Origin: Saccharothrix sp. S26
GTDB lineage: Bacteria; Actinomycetota; Actinomycetes; Mycobacteriales; Pseudonocardiaceae
NCBI RefSeq assembly: GCF_021390395.1
Contig: NZ_JAJUWT010000014.1
Span: 62,001-126,000 of the forward strand
Length of the DNA stretch: 64,000 nucleotides
Reading direction: 5' to 3'
In this document: positions 52,779-63,257 of the stretch, one piece after another
Numbering within the stretch: the first letter of the stretch is position 1
How the letters are laid out: each line of letters starts with the position of its first letter
The notes under the pieces: generated by a model
Seen by the model: the letters and a program-made list of their open reading frames with translations, nothing else
Databases searched by the model: none
Told to the model about the DNA's origin: nothing
Translations under genes and position numbers: made by a program

Positions 52779-54482
52779 ATGACTACTCAGCTCACGTTCG
52801 ACGAACTGGGCACACCGCTGCGCGAGACCACGTTCGTCGTGTTCGACCTCGAGACCACCGGTGGCCGGGCCGACGAGGACGCGATCACCGAGATCGGCGC
52901 GGTCAAGGTGCGCGGCGGGCGGGTGATCGGCGAGTTCGGCACCCTCGTCGACCCCGAGCGGGGCATCCCGCCGCAGGTGGTGGCGTTGACCGGGATCACC
53001 CAGCTGATGGTGACCGGCGCGCCCCGGCTGACCACGGTGCTGCCCGCGTTCCTGGAGTTCGCCGCCGGCGCGGTGCTCGTGGCGCACAACTCGGGCTTCG
53101 ACGTGGGGTTCATCAAGGCCGCCTGCGCCCGGCTCGGCTACACCTGGCCCAAGCCGACGGTCGTCTGCACGGTGAAGCTGGCGCGCCGGGTGCTCAGCCG
53201 CGAGGAGGCCCCGAGCTGTCGGCTGTCGGCGCTGGCCCACCTGTTCGGCGTGTCCGTGCAGCCCAACCACCGGGCGCTGATCGACGCCCGCGCGACCGTC
53301 GAGGTGCTGCACCACCTGCTGGAACGCGTCGGCTCGGTCGGCGTGCACTCGCTGGAGGAGCTGGTCGCCTACCTGCCCGAGGTGACGCCGGCGCAGCGGC
53401 GCAAGCGGACGCTGGCCGCCCACCTGCCCTCCACGCCGGGCGTGTACCTGTTCCGCGGGCCGTCGGAGGAGGTGCTGTACGTCGGCACGGCGTCCGACCT
53501 GCGCCGGCGGGTGCGGCAGTACTTCACCGCGAGCGAGGGGCGCAAGCGGCTGCGGGAGATGGTGTCGCTGGCCGTGCGGGTGGACGCGGTGGAGTGCGCG
53601 CACTCGTTGGAGGCGGAGGTGCGGGAGCTGCGGCTGCTGACCGCGCACAAGCCCGCCTACAACCGCCGGTCCAAGAACCAGGGGCAGGCGTGGTGGCTCG
53701 TGCTGACGGACGAGGCCTTCCCACGCCTCTCGGTGGTCCGCACGCCGCGTGAGGGGGCACTCGGCCCGTTCCGGTCCCGGCGGCTGGCCGAGACGGCCCT
53801 GGAGGCGATGCTGGAGGCCGTGCCGCTGAGGGCGTGCTCGATCCGGATCCCGGCGCGCAACGCCTCCGCCACGCCGTGCGCGCTGTTCGAGCTGGGCCGG
53901 TGCAAGGCGCCGTGCGCGGGACGGCAGTCGGTGGACGACTACTCCCCCGCCGTCTCGGCCTTCCGGCGGCTCGTGGCCGGGGCGGACGTGGCCCCGCTGC
54001 GGGGGCTGACCGAGCAGATCGACGCGCTCGCCCTGGCTCACCGGTTCGAGGACGCCGCCACCCGCCGTGACCGGATGTCGTCGTTGGTGCGGTCGTTGGA
54101 CCGGGCGCAGCGGCTCGCGGGTCTGGCGGCGTTGCCGGAGGTGGTGGCCGCCCGTCCGGACGGCTCGGGCGGGTGGGAGTTCGCCGTGGTGCGGCACGGC
54201 CGGTTGGCGTCGGCGGGGGTGGCGCGGCGGGGCACGCGGCCGATGCCGGTGGTCGACGCGCTGGTGGCGTCGGCGGAGACCGTCGTCCCGGGTGAGGGCC
54301 CGCTGTTCGGCGCGCCCGCCGAGGAGGTCGCCGTGGTGCTGCGGTGGATCGACCGACCGGGCACCCGGCTGGTCTACTGCGACCGCCCGTGGACCTCGCC
54401 CGCGCACGCCGCCGGCGCGTGGCGGGACTGGGTGGCCCGCGCCGAGGCCGGTCGAGACCAGTACCGGGTGGCGGGCCACTAG
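52779..54482 (+). CDS. DEDDh exonuclease fused to a UvrC-like GIY-YIG endonuclease
   Basis: A 567-residue protein. Residues 15-180 are a DnaQ-like exonuclease (FVVFDLETTGGRADEDAITEIG, HNSGFDVGF, HRALIDARAT). Residues 205-290 form a GIY-YIG nuclease (STPGVYLFRGPSEEVLYVGTASDLRRRVRQYF). The rest resembles the UvrC/Cho linker with CALFELGRCKAPCAGRQS, a cysteine-bearing loop, but lacks the RNase H and HhH parts of full UvrC. The fusion is known in actinobacteria (Rv2191) and is presumed to act in an alternative nucleotide-excision or interstrand repair route. ATG 52779 start. Divergent from the NYN gene. Confidence 0.92.
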   Translation: MTTQLTFDELGTPLRETTFVVFDLETTGGRADEDAITEIGAVKVRGGRVIGEFGTLVDPERGIPPQVVALTGITQLMVTGAPRLTTVLPAFLEFAAGAVLVAHNSGFDVGFIKAACARLGYTWPKPTVVCTVKLARRVLSREEAPSCRLSALAHLFGVSVQPNHRALIDARATVEVLHHLLERVGSVGVHSLEELVAYLPEVTPAQRRKRTLAAHLPSTPGVYLFRGPSEEVLYVGTASDLRRRVRQYFTASEGRKRLREMVSLAVRVDAVECAHSLEAEVRELRLLTAHKPAYNRRSKNQGQAWWLVLTDEAFPRLSVVRTPREGALGPFRSRRLAETALEAMLEAVPLRACSIRIPARNASATPCALFELGRCKAPCAGRQSVDDYSPAVSAFRRLVAGADVAPLRGLTEQIDALALAHRFEDAATRRDRMSSLVRSLDRAQRLAGLAALPEVVAARPDGSGGWEFAVVRHGRLASAGVARRGTRPMPVVDALVASAETVVPGEGPLFGAPAEEVAVVLRWIDRPGTRLVYCDRPWTSPAHAAGAWRDWVARAEAGRDQYRVAGH

Positions 54483-54525
54483 CATGTTGGTCGGTCGATA
54501 CCCCGACGACTTGTGGAGGACCGCT

Positions 54526-54810
54526 GTGATCACCGCGATCGTGCTGATCCAGGCCGCCGCCGAGACCATCCCGGACGCGGCGCAGGCGATCGCCGACATC
54601 GAGGGCGTCACCGAGGTCTACTCGTGCGCCGGCGACGTCGACCTGATCGCCCTGGTCAAGGTCGCCCGGCACGAGGACCTGGCCGACCTGGTGCCCGGCC
54701 ACATCTCCAAGGTGCCCGGCGTGCTGAACACGGACACCCACATCTCGTTCCGGTCGTACTCGAAGCGCGACACGGACGCGGCCTTCGCCATCGGCCTGGA
54801 AGACGCCTGA
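54526..54810 (+). CDS. Stand-alone Lrp/AsnC ligand-binding (RAM) domain protein
   Basis: A 94-residue protein from GTG 54526, with GGAGG six bases upstream. It has only the ferredoxin-like ligand-binding half of Lrp/AsnC regulators: ITAIVLIQAAAETIPDAAQAIADIEGVTEVYSCAGDVDLIALVKV, with no helix-turn-helix. Such stand-alone domains bind amino acids and form octameric rings or modulate full-length regulators. It follows the DEDDh/UvrC gene by 43 bp and may share its transcript. Confidence 0.88.
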   Translation: MITAIVLIQAAAETIPDAAQAIADIEGVTEVYSCAGDVDLIALVKVARHEDLADLVPGHISKVPGVLNTDTHISFRSYSKRDTDAAFAIGLEDA

Positions 54811-54854
54811 CCGCACCGGGCTCGCCCCGCTTCGCCACCACACCGGACGACCTC

Positions 54855-54998
54855 GTGGTCAGCCTCGACGTCACGGTGTGGTGCCCGCGCTCTCACCGCA
54901 CGTCCCAGTGGCCCGACGAACCGACCGACCAGGCCCAGCACCGCCTGTTGGACACCGTGGCGCGTTCACTGAGATGGACCGTCGACCGGAACTCCTAG
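54855..54998 (+). CDS. Possible small protein
   Basis: A 47-codon frame starting at GTG 54855. About nine tenths of its third positions are G or C, as in real genes of this genome, and it fills an otherwise empty 184-bp gap. There is no ribosome binding site and no family is recognised. Its stop overlaps the stop of the convergent HAD-like gene. It could be spurious. Confidence 0.25.
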   Translation: MVSLDVTVWCPRSHRTSQWPDEPTDQAQHRLLDTVARSLRWTVDRNS

Positions 54999-55486
54999 GC
55001 GCTGCGCAACCACTCCTCCAACGCCAGGAAGTCGGCGTCCGCCAACCCCTGCCGGTGGTCGACCCGGAGCAGCAGGGCTCGTCCCCGGTGGTACTCGGCC
55101 ACCCAGACCCGGTCGACGTCGGTGATCTCGTCGTCGACCCACGCGAACGGACGCCCCGCCGCCCAGTCGACCAGGGCCGGCGTCTTCCAGTGCAGCCCGG
55201 CACGCCCGTCCCGCTCGTCCGCCTCGGACGGTTCGGGCCATACCACCACGGCGAGTTCCGGCAGCCCGAGCCGCGGTGCGACGACGTCGTTCGCCTCTCC
55301 CCTCCACGTCGTCGCCCAGACCACCTCACAGGGCAACGCGGCCAACCGCGGTCCGTGTGCCGGGTCGACCCTGGTCAGCAGCGGGTTGTCGCCGGTCGAG
55401 GCGCCGTAGGTCGGGTACCGGTCCGCGCCGAACGGGATCAGCGGCCCGTCCACGTCGAGGAAGAGCAGCGGTCGGGAATCGGGCAC
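54995..55486 (-). CDS. HAD-like hydrolase family small protein
   Basis: A 163-residue protein from GTG 55486. The N-terminal LLFLDVDGPLIPFG is a HAD-type motif I with the two aspartates, followed by CEVVWATTWRGEAND as motif II and FAWVDDEITDVDRVW as the acidic motif IV. The spacing resembles the short Cof-like HAD-domain proteins of actinomycetes. A phosphatase function is plausible; no substrate can be named. It is separated from qcrB by a strong terminator, so it needs its own promoter. Confidence 0.83.
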   Translation of the reverse strand: MPDSRPLLFLDVDGPLIPFGADRYPTYGASTGDNPLLTRVDPAHGPRLAALPCEVVWATTWRGEANDVVAPRLGLPELAVVVWPEPSEADERDGRAGLHWKTPALVDWAAGRPFAWVDDEITDVDRVWVAEYHRGRALLLRVDHRQGLADADFLALEEWLRSA

Positions 55487-55513
55487 GGGGGTGACGGTAG
55501 CGCCGCGGGCATG

Positions 55514-55549
55514 GGAAGGCCCCGCACCCGATCGGGTGCGGGGCCTTCC
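55514..55549 (-). terminator. Strong hairpin terminator of the ctaE-qcrCAB operon
   Basis: A perfect 36-base palindrome (18-bp arms) starts 12 bases past the qcrB stop on the minus strand. It should end the highly expressed respiratory operon before the HAD-like gene. Confidence 0.9.
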
Positions 55550-55561
55550 GGCGTCCAACGG

Positions 55562-57232
55562 TCAGTCCTCCGGCTGGGACGGCTTCCCGGCCAGTTCGCC
55601 CGCCGGCTTGTTCTCGGCGGTCAGGGAGTCCGCGGCGACACCGCGCTCGGCCCGCGCACGGCCCAGGGCGGCGGTCTCCTCCGGCGGGTCCGGGGTCAGG
55701 AAGCTGCCCGGCACCGGGTGCCCGGCCGAGCCCAGCTTGTTCATCTTCTTCGGCACCGACGCGCCCTGGTAGGCCAGCGGCAGCGGGTGGCCGTGGTCGT
55801 CCACCGGGCCCAGCGGCTGGTGGACCTCGATGAACTCGCCGTGCGGCAGGCGCTTGATGATGCCCGTCTCGACACCGTGCTCCAGCACCTCGCGGTCCGC
55901 GCGCTGCAACCCGATGCAGATGCGGTAGGTGATGAAGTACGCCACCGGCGGGACGAGGAGCATGCCGATGCGGCCGATCCACGTCATCGCGTTCAGCGAG
56001 ATGTCGAACTTCATCGCGATGATGTCGTTGCCGCCCGAGAGCAGCAGCACCATGAAGTACGAGATCGCCATGACACCCAGCGACGTGCGGACCGGCACGT
56101 CGCGCGGGCGCTGGAGCAGGTTGTGGTGCGCGTAGTCCTTGGTCATCTTGCGCTCGATCCACGGGTACACCGCGGCCAGGCCGGTCAGCAGCGGCAGACC
56201 GAGCATGAACGGCATGAACGGCGCCGGGATCGTGTAGTTGCCCAGGTAGAGCTCCCACGCGGGCCACAGGCGGATCAGGCCGTCGGTCCACCCCATGTAC
56301 CAGTCGGGCTGCACGCCGGCCGACACCTGGGCCGCGTTGTACGGGCCGAAGTTCCAGATCGGGTTGATCTGGAAGACGCCGCCCATGATCGCCGTGACGG
56401 CCACGACCACGGCGAAGAACCCGCCGCCCTTGGCCGCGAACACCGGCATGATGCGCACGCCGACGACGTTGGTCTCCTTGCGGCCCACGCCCGGGAACTG
56501 CGTGTGCTTCTGGTACCAGACCAGGCCGACGTGCACCGCGATCAGCGCCAGGATGATGCCCGGGATGACCAGGATGTGCAGCGTGTAGAGCCGCGGGATG
56601 ATCTCCGTGCCGGGGAACTCGCCGCCGAACGCGAGCCAGTTGATCCACGTGCCGACCACCGGGAACGAGATCAGCAGCGCCGCCATCACCCGCAGGCCCG
56701 TGCCGGACAGCAGGTCGTCGGGCAGCGAGTAGCCGAGGAAGCCCTCGATCGCGCCCAGCATGAACAGCACGATGCCGATGACCCAGTTGATCTCACGCGG
56801 GCGCCGGAACGCGCCGGTGAAGAAGATCCGGAACATGTGCACGACGATCGCGCCCATGAACAGCAGCGCCGACCAGTGGTGGACCTGGCGGACGAACAGG
56901 CCGCCGCGCACCTCGAACGAGATCTGCAGGGTCGACTCGAACGCCCGGGACATCTCGATGCCCTGGAGGTTGACGAAGCTGCCGTTGTAGACGACCTCCT
57001 CCATGGAGGGGTCGAAGAACAGGGCCAGGTACGTGCCCGACAGCAGCAGGACGATGAAGCTGTACAGCGCGATCTCGCCGAGCAGGAACGACCAGTGGGT
57101 CGGGAAGACCTTGTTCAACTGCTTCCGCATGCCGGAAGCCATGTGGAACCGGTCGTCAGCCCACTTGGCGGCGCCACCCGCCACCCGGGCGCCCGCGCCC
57201 TGCCGTTTCGTCGGCGTGGTGATGCCGCTCAT
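55562..57232 (-). CDS. qcrB: Cytochrome bc1 complex cytochrome b subunit
   Basis: A 556-residue membrane protein, longer than mitochondrial cytochrome b because of the actinobacterial N- and C-terminal extensions. Heme-ligand histidines lie in [21 protein letters not shown] and in [19 protein letters not shown]. The quinol-site motif is QPDWYMGW, the actinobacterial form of PEWY. It oxidises menaquinol in the bc1-aa3 supercomplex and is the target of telacebec-type inhibitors in mycobacteria. ATG 57232 overlaps the qcrA stop by ATGA. Confidence 0.97.
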   Translation of the reverse strand: MSGITTPTKRQGAGARVAGGAAKWADDRFHMASGMRKQLNKVFPTHWSFLLGEIALYSFIVLLLSGTYLALFFDPSMEEVVYNGSFVNLQGIEMSRAFESTLQISFEVRGGLFVRQVHHWSALLFMGAIVVHMFRIFFTGAFRRPREINWVIGIVLFMLGAIEGFLGYSLPDDLLSGTGLRVMAALLISFPVVGTWINWLAFGGEFPGTEIIPRLYTLHILVIPGIILALIAVHVGLVWYQKHTQFPGVGRKETNVVGVRIMPVFAAKGGGFFAVVVAVTAIMGGVFQINPIWNFGPYNAAQVSAGVQPDWYMGWTDGLIRLWPAWELYLGNYTIPAPFMPFMLGLPLLTGLAAVYPWIERKMTKDYAHHNLLQRPRDVPVRTSLGVMAISYFMVLLLSGGNDIIAMKFDISLNAMTWIGRIGMLLVPPVAYFITYRICIGLQRADREVLEHGVETGIIKRLPHGEFIEVHQPLGPVDDHGHPLPLAYQGASVPKKMNKLGSAGHPVPGSFLTPDPPEETAALGRARAERGVAADSLTAENKPAGELAGKPSQPED

Positions 57233-58353
57233 GACTTACGCTCCCAGAACGCCGGACCCACGGCCTCGATGAAGTCGCCGCGGGCAATCAAGTATCCGTC
57301 CTCGTCAACCGTGATCGGAAGCTGCGGCAGGGCGCGGGTCGCCGGACCGAACCGGGGCTTGCCGTAGTGGAAGACGTCGAACTGCGACTGGTGGCAGGGG
57401 CACAGGAGCAAGCCGGTCTGCTGCTCGTACAGCGAAGTGGGGCACCCGAGGTGGGTGCAGATCTTCGAGTACGCGTAGAAGTCGCCGTAGTTGAAGTCCT
57501 CCTGGCCGGCGCGCTTGACCACCGACTGGCCGGGGCGCAGGCGGATGAGCATGACCGGGCTGTCGGCCCGCTTCAACGCGTGGACCAGGGCTTCTTCGTC
57601 GTCACGCTCCGACTCGCGGAACGGGAACACCGTTTCGAAACCACCGGCGTCGAGGTCTTCCGGGCGCACCAGCGCGACCTCGTGGAAGTTGCCCGTGTGC
57701 CGGCGCAGGTACACCTTCTCGCCGTTCTCGGACTTCCACGCGGTGTGCCAGAGCGAGTCCTTGGAGTCGCTGTGCGCCCACGGGTTCCTGATCAGACCGC
57801 CCAGCGGCACGGCCAGCACGCCGAGGCCGAACACGCCGGCGCCCAAGCCCGCGGTGCGCTTGATCAGCGACCGGCGGCCGATGGTGGAGCGGTCGCCCGC
57901 GTCGGCCAGCTGGGCCACGACCGTGGCCTTGTCGACCTCGGTCGACCCGCCGTCGTGGCGCTGCTGGACGGCCAGCTCCTCGGGGATGAACTTCTTCGTG
58001 TACAGCAGCGCGCCGATGCCGAGGCCGAGGATGGACAGGCCCAGCGTGAGGCCGATGACCGGCGTGTACAGGCTGTAGAGGAAGTGCTCGTCGTTGTGCG
58101 GAGCCTCGTACTTCCACGGCCACCAGATGAACGCCACGAGGAACGCGATGCCGGACAGCGCGGCGATGGTGAACCACAGGGCCACCAGGCGCTCGGCGCG
58201 CTTCTCCGCGCGGGTGCCCTTGACGGGCCACCGGTCCTCGTAGTGGACGAGATCCACGCCGTCCATGGCGGTACCGAGCTTGACCAGCTCGTCCCGGCTC
58301 ATCCCGGCGAGTTCCGCCTCGTCGGGCAGCTCGTTCGGCTTCACGCCGCTCAT
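57229..58353 (-). CDS. qcrA: Cytochrome bc1 complex Rieske iron-sulfur subunit
   Basis: A 374-residue protein with three N-terminal transmembrane helices, two near residues 55-120 and one near 175-195 after a twin-arginine-like RRSLIKR. The C-terminal Rieske domain binds the 2Fe-2S cluster through CTHLGC and CPCHQSQFD. Three helices rather than one is typical of actinobacterial QcrA. It passes electrons from menaquinol to QcrC. It overlaps both qcrC and qcrB by four bases, so the operon is translationally coupled. Confidence 0.96.
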   Translation of the reverse strand: MSGVKPNELPDEAELAGMSRDELVKLGTAMDGVDLVHYEDRWPVKGTRAEKRAERLVALWFTIAALSGIAFLVAFIWWPWKYEAPHNDEHFLYSLYTPVIGLTLGLSILGLGIGALLYTKKFIPEELAVQQRHDGGSTEVDKATVVAQLADAGDRSTIGRRSLIKRTAGLGAGVFGLGVLAVPLGGLIRNPWAHSDSKDSLWHTAWKSENGEKVYLRRHTGNFHEVALVRPEDLDAGGFETVFPFRESERDDEEALVHALKRADSPVMLIRLRPGQSVVKRAGQEDFNYGDFYAYSKICTHLGCPTSLYEQQTGLLLCPCHQSQFDVFHYGKPRFGPATRALPQLPITVDEDGYLIARGDFIEAVGPAFWERKS

Positions 58354-59159
58354 GCCTTGGCTCCGATCCAGAGGGTCACGCCGATCAGGGCGGCGATACC
58401 CACGATGAACGCGATCAGACCCTCCGATACCGGCCCGAGGCCGCCGAGGGGGGCGCCGCCGGGGTTGTTGTTCCCGTCGGTCACCGACTTGATGTAAGCG
58501 ATGATGTCTTCCTTCTCCTCCGGCGTGAGCTGCCGGTCGGAGAACTTCGGCATGTTCTGCGGGCCCGTGAGCATCGCGGTGTAGAGCTGCTCCTCGGTCA
58601 CCCCGTCGAGCTCGGGCGCGAACTTGCCGGACGACAGCGCCCCGCCGCGGCCGGTGAAGTTGTGGCACGCCGAGCAGTTGAGCCGGAACAGCTCGCCGCC
58701 GCGGGCCGGGTCGTCGCCGCGCAGCGCCTCACCGCGCTCCTCGGGGGTCTGCGGGCCGCCGCCGCGGGACTGGATGAACGCGCCGATCGCGTCCACCTCC
58801 TCCGGCGTGAACTTGGCGGGCTTGCGCTGGGCCTGCGCCTCCTGGCGGGCCATCGGCATGCGACCGGAGGAGACCTGGAAGTAGACGGCCGCCTCGCCCA
58901 CGCCGATCAGGCTGGGGCCGCGGTCCTCGACGCCGTCGAGGTTCTTGCCGTGGCAGCTGATGCAGGTGTTGTTGTAGAGCTGCTCGCCCAGTCGCACCTG
59001 CGCCGGGTCGTCCTGCGCCTGCGCGGTCTGCGGCTGCGGCGCGAGGGCGCTGAACAGGAAGCCCGCGGCCAGCAGCGCGAAGCCCAGCGCGAGCAGGCCC
59101 GAGATCCGCCTGCGCAGCTTGGTGCTGCGCTTCCGGGCCCGTGTGGTGTTGGTGGTCAT
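58350..59159 (-). CDS. qcrC: Cytochrome bc1 complex diheme cytochrome c subunit
   Basis: A 269-residue membrane-anchored cytochrome with two heme-binding sites, CISCH (66-70) and CSACH (about 165-169). It has an N-terminal signal/anchor helix and a C-terminal transmembrane helix (GLIAFIVGIAALIGVTLWIG). Actinobacteria lack soluble cytochrome c, and this subunit links the bc1 complex directly to the aa3 oxidase. It lies 44 bp after ctaE. Confidence 0.97.
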   Translation of the reverse strand: MTTNTTRARKRSTKLRRRISGLLALGFALLAAGFLFSALAPQPQTAQAQDDPAQVRLGEQLYNNTCISCHGKNLDGVEDRGPSLIGVGEAAVYFQVSSGRMPMARQEAQAQRKPAKFTPEEVDAIGAFIQSRGGGPQTPEERGEALRGDDPARGGELFRLNCSACHNFTGRGGALSSGKFAPELDGVTEEQLYTAMLTGPQNMPKFSDRQLTPEEKEDIIAYIKSVTDGNNNPGGAPLGGLGPVSEGLIAFIVGIAALIGVTLWIGAKA

Positions 59160-59203
59160 GTGTGCGGCAACCCTTGCTGGTGTGAGTTCGGGGTTCGAGC
59201 TGG

Positions 59204-59812
59204 TCAGGGCACGATGTAGATGACGGCGAACAAGCCGATCCAGACGACGTCGACGAAGTGCCAGTAGTACGACACGACGATCGCGGAGGTCGCCTGCGCG
59301 GGCGTGAACTTGCTCAGCTTCGTGCGGACCAGCAGGTAGCCGAACGCGATCAGGCCACCGATCACGTGCAGCCCGTGGAAGCCGGTCGTCAGGAAGAACA
59401 CCGTGCCGTAGGCCGAGCTGGGGATCGTGGTGCCCTCGTGCACGAGGGTGACGTACTCACCGGCCTGACCCGCCACGAAGATCGCGCCCATGATCAGCGT
59501 CACGACGTACCAGCGGCGCAGGCCGAACACGTCACCGCGCTCGGCGGCGAACACGCCCCACTGGCACGTGAACGAGGACGCCACCAGGATGATCGTGAAG
59601 AACAGTGCGTAGGGCACGTTCAGCTCGGTCGGCTCTGGTGGCCAGTGCCCTTCGTTCTGGGCCTTCACCGTGAAGAACATGGCGAAGAGCCCCGCGAAGA
59701 ACATGAGCTCACTGGACAGCCAGACGATCGTGCCGACGCTGACCATGTTCGGGCGGTTCAGCGAGTGCACGCGCTGGCCGATTGAGGGCGCTGCCGTTGT
59801 CACACGACGCAT
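59204..59812 (-). CDS. ctaE: Cytochrome c oxidase subunit III
   Basis: A 202-residue integral membrane protein with five transmembrane helices, the bacterial short form of subunit III. It contains [18 protein letters not shown] and [21 protein letters not shown], with the conserved glutamate and histidine of the family, and ends in [17 protein letters not shown]. It stabilises the proton-pumping core of the aa3 oxidase. First gene of ctaE-qcrC-qcrA-qcrB. ATG 59812. The divergent gap of 84 bp holds its promoter. Confidence 0.96.
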   Translation of the reverse strand: MRRVTTAAPSIGQRVHSLNRPNMVSVGTIVWLSSELMFFAGLFAMFFTVKAQNEGHWPPEPTELNVPYALFFTIILVASSFTCQWGVFAAERGDVFGLRRWYVVTLIMGAIFVAGQAGEYVTLVHEGTTIPSSAYGTVFFLTTGFHGLHVIGGLIAFGYLLVRTKLSKFTPAQATSAIVVSYYWHFVDVVWIGLFAVIYIVP

Positions 59813-59896
59813 TATTGCTTGCAGGTTTTCGCCCCGCCCATCGGGTCCGGGGCACGTACGCAGGTCATCTGGGTCACACGCACGGTGAGGACGGTC

Positions 59897-60289
59897 ATGG
59901 GGTTGTTGAGCCGGTTGCGTGATCGACGCGCGCGCAGGGGTGTACCCGCACTGGAGATCGATTCACCCGGCCTGTCGGTCGTGGTCGAGGCGTTCGACAT
60001 CGCCGAGGCCGACTCGGCCGCGCTGGCCAGGTCGCCGCGGTGGCGACCGGAGGAGCCCGCGGTGCTGCGCCACCACCTCGACCTGCCGCCTGACCAGGTG
60101 GAACGGGCGCGCGAGCTGCTCGCACCGGACGGGTGGGAGCTTCGTCACGACGGCCGCTGGCACGCGCTGCGGGTGCAACGGCTGGACGCGTTGCACTGCG
60201 CTCAGGAGCGGGCCCGGATGGCGGGGCTGGCCCAGCGCCTGGGCGGCGACTGGATCGGGTGGGACGCACTTCAGGTCACGCATAGTTAG
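59897..60289 (+). CDS. Conserved hypothetical protein
   Basis: A 130-residue soluble protein from ATG 59897, with GTGAGG six bases upstream. It has a basic N-terminus ([15 protein letters not shown]) and a body containing [23 protein letters not shown] and [23 protein letters not shown]. The second half resembles a small alpha/beta regulator fold, but I recognise no family. It is divergent from ctaE and 53 bp from the next gene. Confidence 0.8.
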   Translation: MGLLSRLRDRRARRGVPALEIDSPGLSVVVEAFDIAEADSAALARSPRWRPEEPAVLRHHLDLPPDQVERARELLAPDGWELRHDGRWHALRVQRLDALHCAQERARMAGLAQRLGGDWIGWDALQVTHS

Positions 60290-60342
60290 CCGGATAACAT
60301 CTGGACCCACCTGGCACCCCGACCCGCCGGAGGATCGCGCCG

Positions 60343-60753
60343 ATGAGCACGCAGACGACCAGGATCCTGGTGTTCAGCCACCGCCCCGAGGTGCGTGAGA
60401 CGATCATCACTGCGGTGGGTCGCCGTCCCGCCCCTGACCTGGGCCGCGTCGAGTACGTCGAGGTGGGCGGGATCGCCGACGTCCTGTACGAGATGGACAA
60501 GGGCGGCGTCGACCTGGCGATCCTGGACGGCGAGGCGCAGCCGACCGGGGGCATGGGCCTGTCCCGGCAGCTGAAGAACGAGATCGCCGACTGTCCCCCG
60601 ATCGTGGTCGCGGTGCGCCGCAAGGACGACCGGTGGCTGGCGACGTGGTCGCAGGCGGACGCGGTGCTGGTGCACCCGCTCGACCCGCTGGCGGCCGCCG
60701 AGACCGTGGCCGAGGTGCTGCGCTCGACGGCGTTGCCCGTGGTCCGGGGCTGA
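60343..60753 (+). CDS. Response-regulator-receiver-like protein lacking a DNA-binding domain
   Basis: A 136-residue single-domain protein from ATG 60343, with CGGAGG upstream. It has the alternating strands of a CheY-like receiver: TRILVFSHRPEVRETI, VDLAILDGEAQPTGG with D at the phosphoacceptor position of strand 3, PPIVVAVRRKDD and ADAVLVHPLDP. The acidic pocket after strand 1 is missing (HRPE), so it may not be phosphorylated. No kinase is nearby. Located seven bases before trpD. Confidence 0.8.
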   Translation: MSTQTTRILVFSHRPEVRETIITAVGRRPAPDLGRVEYVEVGGIADVLYEMDKGGVDLAILDGEAQPTGGMGLSRQLKNEIADCPPIVVAVRRKDDRWLATWSQADAVLVHPLDPLAAAETVAEVLRSTALPVVRG

Positions 60754-60760
60754 TGTCGCC

Positions 60761-61813
<1,053 letters not shown>

Positions 61814-62093
61814 GCCCTCGGATCGGTCGGGCTCCTCGGCCGGGAGATCGCCGTAGCGGCCCCTGGCGAGCCGTGGACGACCTCTGGTGCCTGAGGTCAC
61901 GTCGTGCGTCCCGTGGACGGCTGCGGCGATCCTGGTGAACGAGCGGTGGCGGCGTTGGGGCATCGGTCTCGAACGGCCGGGCGGGGTCCGCGGTGGACCG
62001 GGTTGCATGAACGAACCGACCTGCCGGTGCGACCGACCGAGACGACGGCCACCTTTTCACCGCCGCGCAACAGGGGCGGGTCATGCTGTTCCC

Positions 62094-62762
62094 ATGCTCT
62101 ACACGGTGATGAAACGAGTGGTGGCGCCCACGGCGCGGCTGGTCTACCGGCCGACGGTCGAAGGGCTGGAGAACGTGCCCGCCGACGGTCCGGTGATCCT
62201 CGCGCCGAACCACCTGTCGTTCATCGACAGCATCGTCATCCCGATGGTGGTGCCGCGCCGCGTCTCGTTCCTCGCCAAGGCCGAGTACTTCGAGGGCAAG
62301 GGCGTCAAGGGCGCCCTCTCCCGCTACTTCTTCGGCTCGCTGGGCCACGTCCCCGTGCGCCGGGGCCTCGGCCGGGCCGCCAGGGCCTCGCTGGACACCG
62401 CCAAGGACATCCTGGACCGCGGCGGCGCGTTCGCCATCTACCCGGAAGGCACGCGCTCGCTGGACGGCCGGCTGCACCGCGGCCGCACCGGCGTGGCCCG
62501 GATGGCGCTGGAGTCCGGCGCGCCGGTCGTCCCGGTCGGGCTCATCGGCACCGACCAGGTGCAGCCGGTGGACCGCAAGCTGCCCCGAGTGCGCCCCATC
62601 ACGGTCCGGTTCGGGGAGCCGCTGCGCTTCGACCGGTACGCGGGCATGCAGGAGTCGCTGCCGGTGCTGCGCTCGGTCACCGACGAGATCGTCTACCGCA
62701 TCCTGGAGCTGTCCGGGCAGGAGTACGTCGACAGCTACCAGAACTCGTCCGCCGCGGCCTGA
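62094..62762 (+). CDS. 1-acyl-sn-glycerol-3-phosphate acyltransferase family protein (second copy)
   Basis: A 222-residue PlsC-like enzyme from ATG 62094. It has the NHLSFIDSIV (NHxxxxD) catalytic block, the YPEGTRSLDGRLHRGRTG block and the VPVGLIGTDQVQPVD strand. It shares the closing VTDEIVYRILELSGQEYVDSY with the PlsC at 35474, so the two are paralogues. The 280-bp region before it (61814-62093) holds no gene I can support and probably contains the promoter. A strong hairpin follows. Confidence 0.9.
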   Translation: MLYTVMKRVVAPTARLVYRPTVEGLENVPADGPVILAPNHLSFIDSIVIPMVVPRRVSFLAKAEYFEGKGVKGALSRYFFGSLGHVPVRRGLGRAARASLDTAKDILDRGGAFAIYPEGTRSLDGRLHRGRTGVARMALESGAPVVPVGLIGTDQVQPVDRKLPRVRPITVRFGEPLRFDRYAGMQESLPVLRSVTDEIVYRILELSGQEYVDSYQNSSAAA

Positions 62763-62771
62763 CGCCCGACG

Positions 62772-62813
62772 ACGAAGGGGCCCACCTCGCCGCGGCGAGG
62801 TGGGCCCCTTCGT
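62772..62813. terminator. Very strong bidirectional hairpin terminator
   Basis: A perfect 42-base palindrome (21-bp arms, 62772-62792 and 62793-62813) separates the second plsC from the convergent ctaF. Confidence 0.92.
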
Positions 62814-62828
62814 TCAGCGTCGGGACGC

Positions 62829-63245
62829 TCAGTCGTGGCTCGGACCGGTGTGGTACTCGAACACCAGACCGCCCACGGCGATCAGCACCATCGCGATGGC
62901 GATCACCAGCAGCCACACGTGCCAGAACGCCAGCGCCACGCCCGCGGTCGCGGCGGCCGCCGCCAGGCCGATCGGCCAGTAGCTGCCGGGGCTGAAGAAG
63001 CCCAGCTCACCGGCACCGTCGCTGACCTCGGCATCCGCGTTGTCCTCCGGGCGCACCTCGATGCGCCGGGCGACGAAGCGGAAGTAGGTGCCGACGATCA
63101 GCGCCAGGCCGCCGGTCAGCGCGAGCGCCACCGTGCCGGTCGGCTCGACGTGCCCGGTGTCGGCCCAGGTCCAGTAGCCGTACACGACGGCCATCAGGAA
63201 CGAGAACCCCATCACCAAGTCGAAAATGCGGGCTTCGACCTTCAT
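62829..63245 (-). CDS. ctaF: Actinobacterial cytochrome c oxidase subunit IV
   Basis: A 138-residue membrane protein with four predicted helices (LVMGFSFLMAVVYGYW, VALALTGGLALIVGTYF, PIGLAAAAATAGVALAFWHV, LVIAIAMVLIAVGGLVF) and a central acidic loop. It matches actinobacterial subunit IV, which has no eukaryotic counterpart and packs on the aa3 oxidase in the supercomplex. It starts 12 bp after ctaC. Confidence 0.95.
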   Translation of the reverse strand: MKVEARIFDLVMGFSFLMAVVYGYWTWADTGHVEPTGTVALALTGGLALIVGTYFRFVARRIEVRPEDNADAEVSDGAGELGFFSPGSYWPIGLAAAAATAGVALAFWHVWLLVIAIAMVLIAVGGLVFEYHTGPSHD

Positions 63246-63257
63246 CGCAGCGTCCTC

